From Blastococcus sp. (GTDB lineage Bacteria > Actinomycetota > Actinomycetes > Mycobacteriales > Geodermatophilaceae), in the NCBI GenBank assembly GCA_025963345.1, contig JAOPUS010000412.1, positions 1 through 10,256 on the forward strand: a stretch of 10,256 nucleotides of DNA. Reading direction: 5' to 3'. Below, in pieces: positions 7,894 through 10,256 of the stretch. Numbering within the stretch: the first letter of the stretch is position 1; every line of letters starts with the position of its first letter. Under the pieces are notes generated by a model. That model saw nothing but the letters and a program-made list of their open reading frames with translations, ran no database searches and had not been told where the DNA came from. The translations under genes were made by a program, and so were the position numbers.

Positions 7894-9681
7894 ATGATCA
7901 GCAATCAGCGGGGATCCACCGCTCCGGATGCGCCGAGTTATGGCGTGACCTGGGGCGGCGTCCCCTTCCACGCGCGACGGGCCATGACCGTCGCCGTCGC
8001 CACGCTCGTGGCGGCGGGGCTCGCGGGCCCGACCGCCGCATCCGCGGCGACCATGCCTTCGGCCTCGTCGGCCGACCGCGTGTCGGTCATCGTCCAGGAG
8101 CTGGCGGGTACCGGTAACGGCCCCGAGCGGGCGGTGTCGGCATTCGGCGGCACCGTCGGCCGGCAGCTCGGCGTCATCGGCGGCTTCACCGCCGAGGTGC
8201 CGGTCGACCGGCTCGACGCCCTGCGCGGCGTGGCCGGGGTCGACTCGGTCACCAAGGACGCCGGGCTCGCTCTGCAGAGCACCGACGTCGAGTCGCAGGC
8301 GACCCAGGCCGGTTCGCTCTACACGATCGCCAACCAGGTCACTGGTGCCTCGGCGATGTGGGACGCGGGCTACACCGGCAAGGGCGTCGACGTCGCCGTC
8401 ATCGACTCGGGCGTCGTCCCGGTCGACGGCTTCAAGACGCCCGGCAAGGTCGTCTACGGCCCGGACCTGAGCCTCGAGGCCAACGGCCCGGCGAAGAACC
8501 TCGACACCTTCGGTCACGGCACACACATGGCCGGGATCATCGCCGGGCGCGACTCCGCCGCGGGTGCCTCGGTCACCGGGGACTCGTCGAACTTCGTCGG
8601 CATGGCTCCCGACTCCCGGATCGTCAGCATCAAGATCGCTGACGCCAAGGGTCAGACCGACGTCTCGCAGGCCATCGCTGCGATCGACTGGGTGGTCCAG
8701 AACCGCGACAAGAACGGTCTGAACATCCGGGTGCTGAACATGTCGTTCGGCACCGACGGTGTCCAGGACTACCTGCTCGACCCGCTGGCGTACGCCGCCG
8801 AGCAGGCCTGGCACAAGGGCATCGTGGTGGTCGTGGCCGTCGGCAACGAGGGCTTCGGCACGGCGAAGGTCAACAACCCGGCCTACGACCCGTACCTGAT
8901 CGCCGTCGGCAGCAACAACGCCAACGGCACCGCCACCACGGCCGACGACGTCGTCTCGTCTTTCTCGAACGACGGTGACGGCACCCGCAACCCCGACCTG
9001 GTCGCCCCTGGCGAGAAGGTGGTCAGCCTCCGGAGCCCGGGTTCCTACCTGGACGCCACGTACCCGGCTGCCCGCATCGGGGAGCGCTTCTTCCGTGGCA
9101 GCGGCACCTCGCAGTCCACCGCGGTCGTGTCCGGTGCCGCGGCGCTGCTGATCTCGCAGCGTCCGGAGCTCACGCCGGACCAGGTCAAGGCGCTGCTGAC
9201 GCGTACGGCCGAGCCGATCCCGGGGGCCACCGCGGCCCAGCAGGGAGCCGGCCTGGTCGACCTGGCGACGGCCAAGGACACCGCCACCCCGGCGGACGCG
9301 AAGCAGACCTTCGCGGTGTCCACGGGTGTGGGCTCCCTGGAGGCCGCTCGTGGATCGGTGCACGTCACCGTCGGCGGGCGTGAGATCCGCGGTGAGGTCG
9401 ACGTGCGCGGGAAGGCCTTCGACGTCCGCAAGTGGGCGACCGGTCTTCGCAACGGCGGGAACTGGAACGGCATGAGCTGGTCCGGCATGAGCTGGAGCGG
9501 CATGAGCTGGTCCGGCATGAGCTGGTCCGGCATGTCCTGGTCCGGCATGAGCTGGTCCGGCATGTCCTGGAGCGGCATGAGCTGGTCCGGCATGTCCTGG
9601 AGCGGCATGAGCTGGTCCGGCATGTCCTGGTCCGGCATGAGCTGGTCCGGGATGTCCTGGTCCGGCATGAGCTGGTCGTAA
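7894..9681 (+). CDS. Secreted subtilisin-like serine protease (S8) with GMSWS repeat tail
   Basis: 595 aa. A long polar n-region (1-30) precedes a hydrophobic signal core (31-45) and an Ala-Ser-Ala site near residue 51, so it should be secreted. Residues about 62-127 look like an inhibitor I9 propeptide (DRVSVIVQEL, then VIGGFTAEVP). The S8 domain spans roughly 138-465, with Asp171 (VIDSG), His208 (FGHGTH), oxyanion Asn318 (VGNEG) and Ser406 (GSGTSQST): the triad is complete. A ~55-residue module (AVSTGVGSLEAARGS, then REIRGEVDVRGKAFD) links to NWN and 14 exact GMSWS repeats (526-595), directly before the stop. GxxWxG-like tails follow S8 domains in other actinobacteria as I recall, but usually less uniform. 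The tail may bind the wall, pack with aromatic surfaces or be a substrate; unknown. It is coupled to the membrane protein at 9695. Confidence 0.95.
   Translation: MISNQRGSTAPDAPSYGVTWGGVPFHARRAMTVAVATLVAAGLAGPTAASAATMPSASSADRVSVIVQELAGTGNGPERAVSAFGGTVGRQLGVIGGFTAEVPVDRLDALRGVAGVDSVTKDAGLALQSTDVESQATQAGSLYTIANQVTGASAMWDAGYTGKGVDVAVIDSGVVPVDGFKTPGKVVYGPDLSLEANGPAKNLDTFGHGTHMAGIIAGRDSAAGASVTGDSSNFVGMAPDSRIVSIKIADAKGQTDVSQAIAAIDWVVQNRDKNGLNIRVLNMSFGTDGVQDYLLDPLAYAAEQAWHKGIVVVVAVGNEGFGTAKVNNPAYDPYLIAVGSNNANGTATTADDVVSSFSNDGDGTRNPDLVAPGEKVVSLRSPGSYLDATYPAARIGERFFRGSGTSQSTAVVSGAAALLISQRPELTPDQVKALLTRTAEPIPGATAAQQGAGLVDLATAKDTATPADAKQTFAVSTGVGSLEAARGSVHVTVGGREIRGEVDVRGKAFDVRKWATGLRNGGNWNGMSWSGMSWSGMSWSGMSWSGMSWSGMSWSGMSWSGMSWSGMSWSGMSWSGMSWSGMSWSGMSWSGMSWS
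9469..9678 (+). repeat. 14 tandem 15-bp units encoding Gly-Met-Ser-Trp-Ser
   Basis: Fourteen in-frame units of 15 bp run without interruption to the codon before the stop. Every unit encodes GMSWS, yet the Ser codons vary: the first Ser is AGC in nine units and TCC in five, the second is TCC in ten, AGC in three and TCG in one, and Gly is GGG once. From unit 4 the first Ser alternates AGC/TCC, giving a 30-bp higher-order period. Confidence 0.98.
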
Positions 9682-9688
9682 GGAGGTG
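9680..9688 (+). promoter_or_regulatory. Ribosome binding site overlapping the protease stop codon
   Basis: AAGGAGGTG overlaps the last two bases of the protease TAA, and its GGAGGT is 7 nt before ATG 9695. The overlap suggests translational coupling, so that the protease and the membrane protein are made together. Confidence 0.85.
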
Positions 9689-9694
9689 ACGACG

Positions 9695-10256
9695 ATGACG
9701 AACGGTGCTTCTGTCATGGGAATTCGCGTGCCCCGACTGGGTGTCCCCCAGCGGATCATGCTGCTCACGGCCTCCGTGGCCGCGATTGCAGTGGCGCTGT
9801 TCGTCATCGTCGTCCGCACGCTGCCCGGAGCCCCCACGGCCCTGACCCTGCCGTGGGTGCTCTGGGCCGCAGCCTTCACGATCAGCGAGGCGCTGGTCGT
9901 CCACGTCCAGTGGCAGCGCGAGGCGCACACGTTCTCCATGGGCGACCTCGTCCTGGGGGCCGGCCTCCTCCTCGCCACTCCGCGCGAACTGGTGCTCGCC
10001 CAGGTGCTCGGCTTCGCCGTCACCCTGGTCGTCCAGCGCCGGCAGCGCGGCGTGAAGCTTTCGTTCAACCTGGCCATCTCGGCCCTCGGCGGTTCGCTGG
10101 CCACGATCGTCTTCGCGGTGCTCTCCGGGCCCCTCGGGCTCTGGGACTGGCTGGCGGCGCTGTTCGCCGTCCTGGTCATCACCGTGACCGCCGACCTCTG
10201 CATCTTCGCCGTCATCAGCCTGTCCGAGGGGCGTGCCCACCTGGCGCCCCTGCTGG
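9695..10256 (+). CDS. Multi-spanning membrane protein, N-terminal part; possible GGDEF/EAL sensor
   Basis: The first 187 codons of a gene that continues past the right edge. ATG 9695 has an excellent ribosome binding site. A short basic N-terminus (IRVPRLGVPQR, 10-20) is followed by about six hydrophobic segments: roughly 22-41, 50-72, 83-95, 98-115, 123-145 and 150-176. Between them are conserved-looking polar spots: HVQWQREAHTFSMGDLVLG (70-88), TPRELVLAQVLG (95-106) and QRRQRGVKLSFNLA (114-127). This arrangement resembles the N-terminal membrane module of actinobacterial GGDEF and GGDEF-EAL proteins, as I remember them, where it would feed an external or membrane signal into cyclic-di-GMP turnover. 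The catalytic part is outside the window, so only membrane protein is certain. It is in an operon with the secreted protease, 13 nt upstream. Confidence 0.75.
   Translation, partial: MTNGASVMGIRVPRLGVPQRIMLLTASVAAIAVALFVIVVRTLPGAPTALTLPWVLWAAAFTISEALVVHVQWQREAHTFSMGDLVLGAGLLLATPRELVLAQVLGFAVTLVVQRRQRGVKLSFNLAISALGGSLATIVFAVLSGPLGLWDWLAALFAVLVITVTADLCIFAVISLSEGRAHLAPLL

Noticed and set aside
7626..7904. Upstream extension of the polysaccharide deacetylase to 7904
   Set aside because: The twin-arginine signal begins at 7625; the extra residues would bury it and overlap the protease start region.
9045..9668. - strand frame with MPDQ-type repeats
   Set aside because: Same 15-bp array read backwards; no ribosome binding site or domain outside the repeat.
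9469..9678. Short tandem repeats considered as a CRISPR array
   Set aside because: 15-bp units are contiguous with no spacers and stay in frame with the protease.
7852..10215. 787-codon open frame on the - strand opposite the S8 protease, containing His-Ala-Gly-Pro repeats
   Set aside because: The repeats are only the reverse complement of the GMSWS array; the opposite strand has full catalytic motifs.

Overview
The window is very GC-rich, with nearly all codons ending in G or C, and its families (CE4 deacetylase with a Tat signal, DUF488, monofunctional PruB/PruA proline catabolism, S8 protease with a Trp-rich repeat tail) point to a high-GC actinobacterium. The S8 protease with an N-terminal membrane domain protein behind it recalls Geodermatophilaceae (Blastococcus/Geodermatophilus/Modestobacter type), but that placement is from memory and is tentative.

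Layout, left to right. (1) The C-terminal end of an ABC-2 type permease runs in from the left edge and stops at a 14-bp perfect hairpin terminator. (2) An unrecognised 141-aa protein on + converges with, and overlaps by 79 nt, an MFS efflux-type transporter on -. (3) A DUF488 protein is divergent from the MFS gene. (4) A two-gene proline catabolic operon on - follows: proline dehydrogenase, then 1-pyrroline-5-carboxylate dehydrogenase, spaced by 11 nt with the stop codon overlapping the next ribosome binding site. (5) Upstream of the operon is a control region with a probable promoter, two ACAGATGT boxes and a 43-bp perfect palindrome. Beyond it is the wreck of a divergent PucR-family regulator, of which the C-terminal helix-turn-helix half remains in another frame. 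(6) An SDR oxidoreductase and a small acidic protein form a - strand pair, preceded by a Tat-exported polysaccharide deacetylase. (7) A 268-bp leader region precedes a secreted subtilisin-like protease whose C-terminus is 14 exact GMSWS repeats. It is translationally coupled to a multi-spanning membrane protein that runs off the right edge and resembles the membrane module of GGDEF/EAL proteins.

How they work together: PruB and PruA together oxidise proline to glutamate; their adjacent regulator looks dead. The most unusual part is the right end: a secreted protease with a codon-diverse but amino-acid-invariant repeat tail, sharing an identical Shine-Dalgarno nonamer and spacing with the membrane protein behind it. 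This suggests a co-expressed cell-envelope protease/sensor pair whose function is not known to me.
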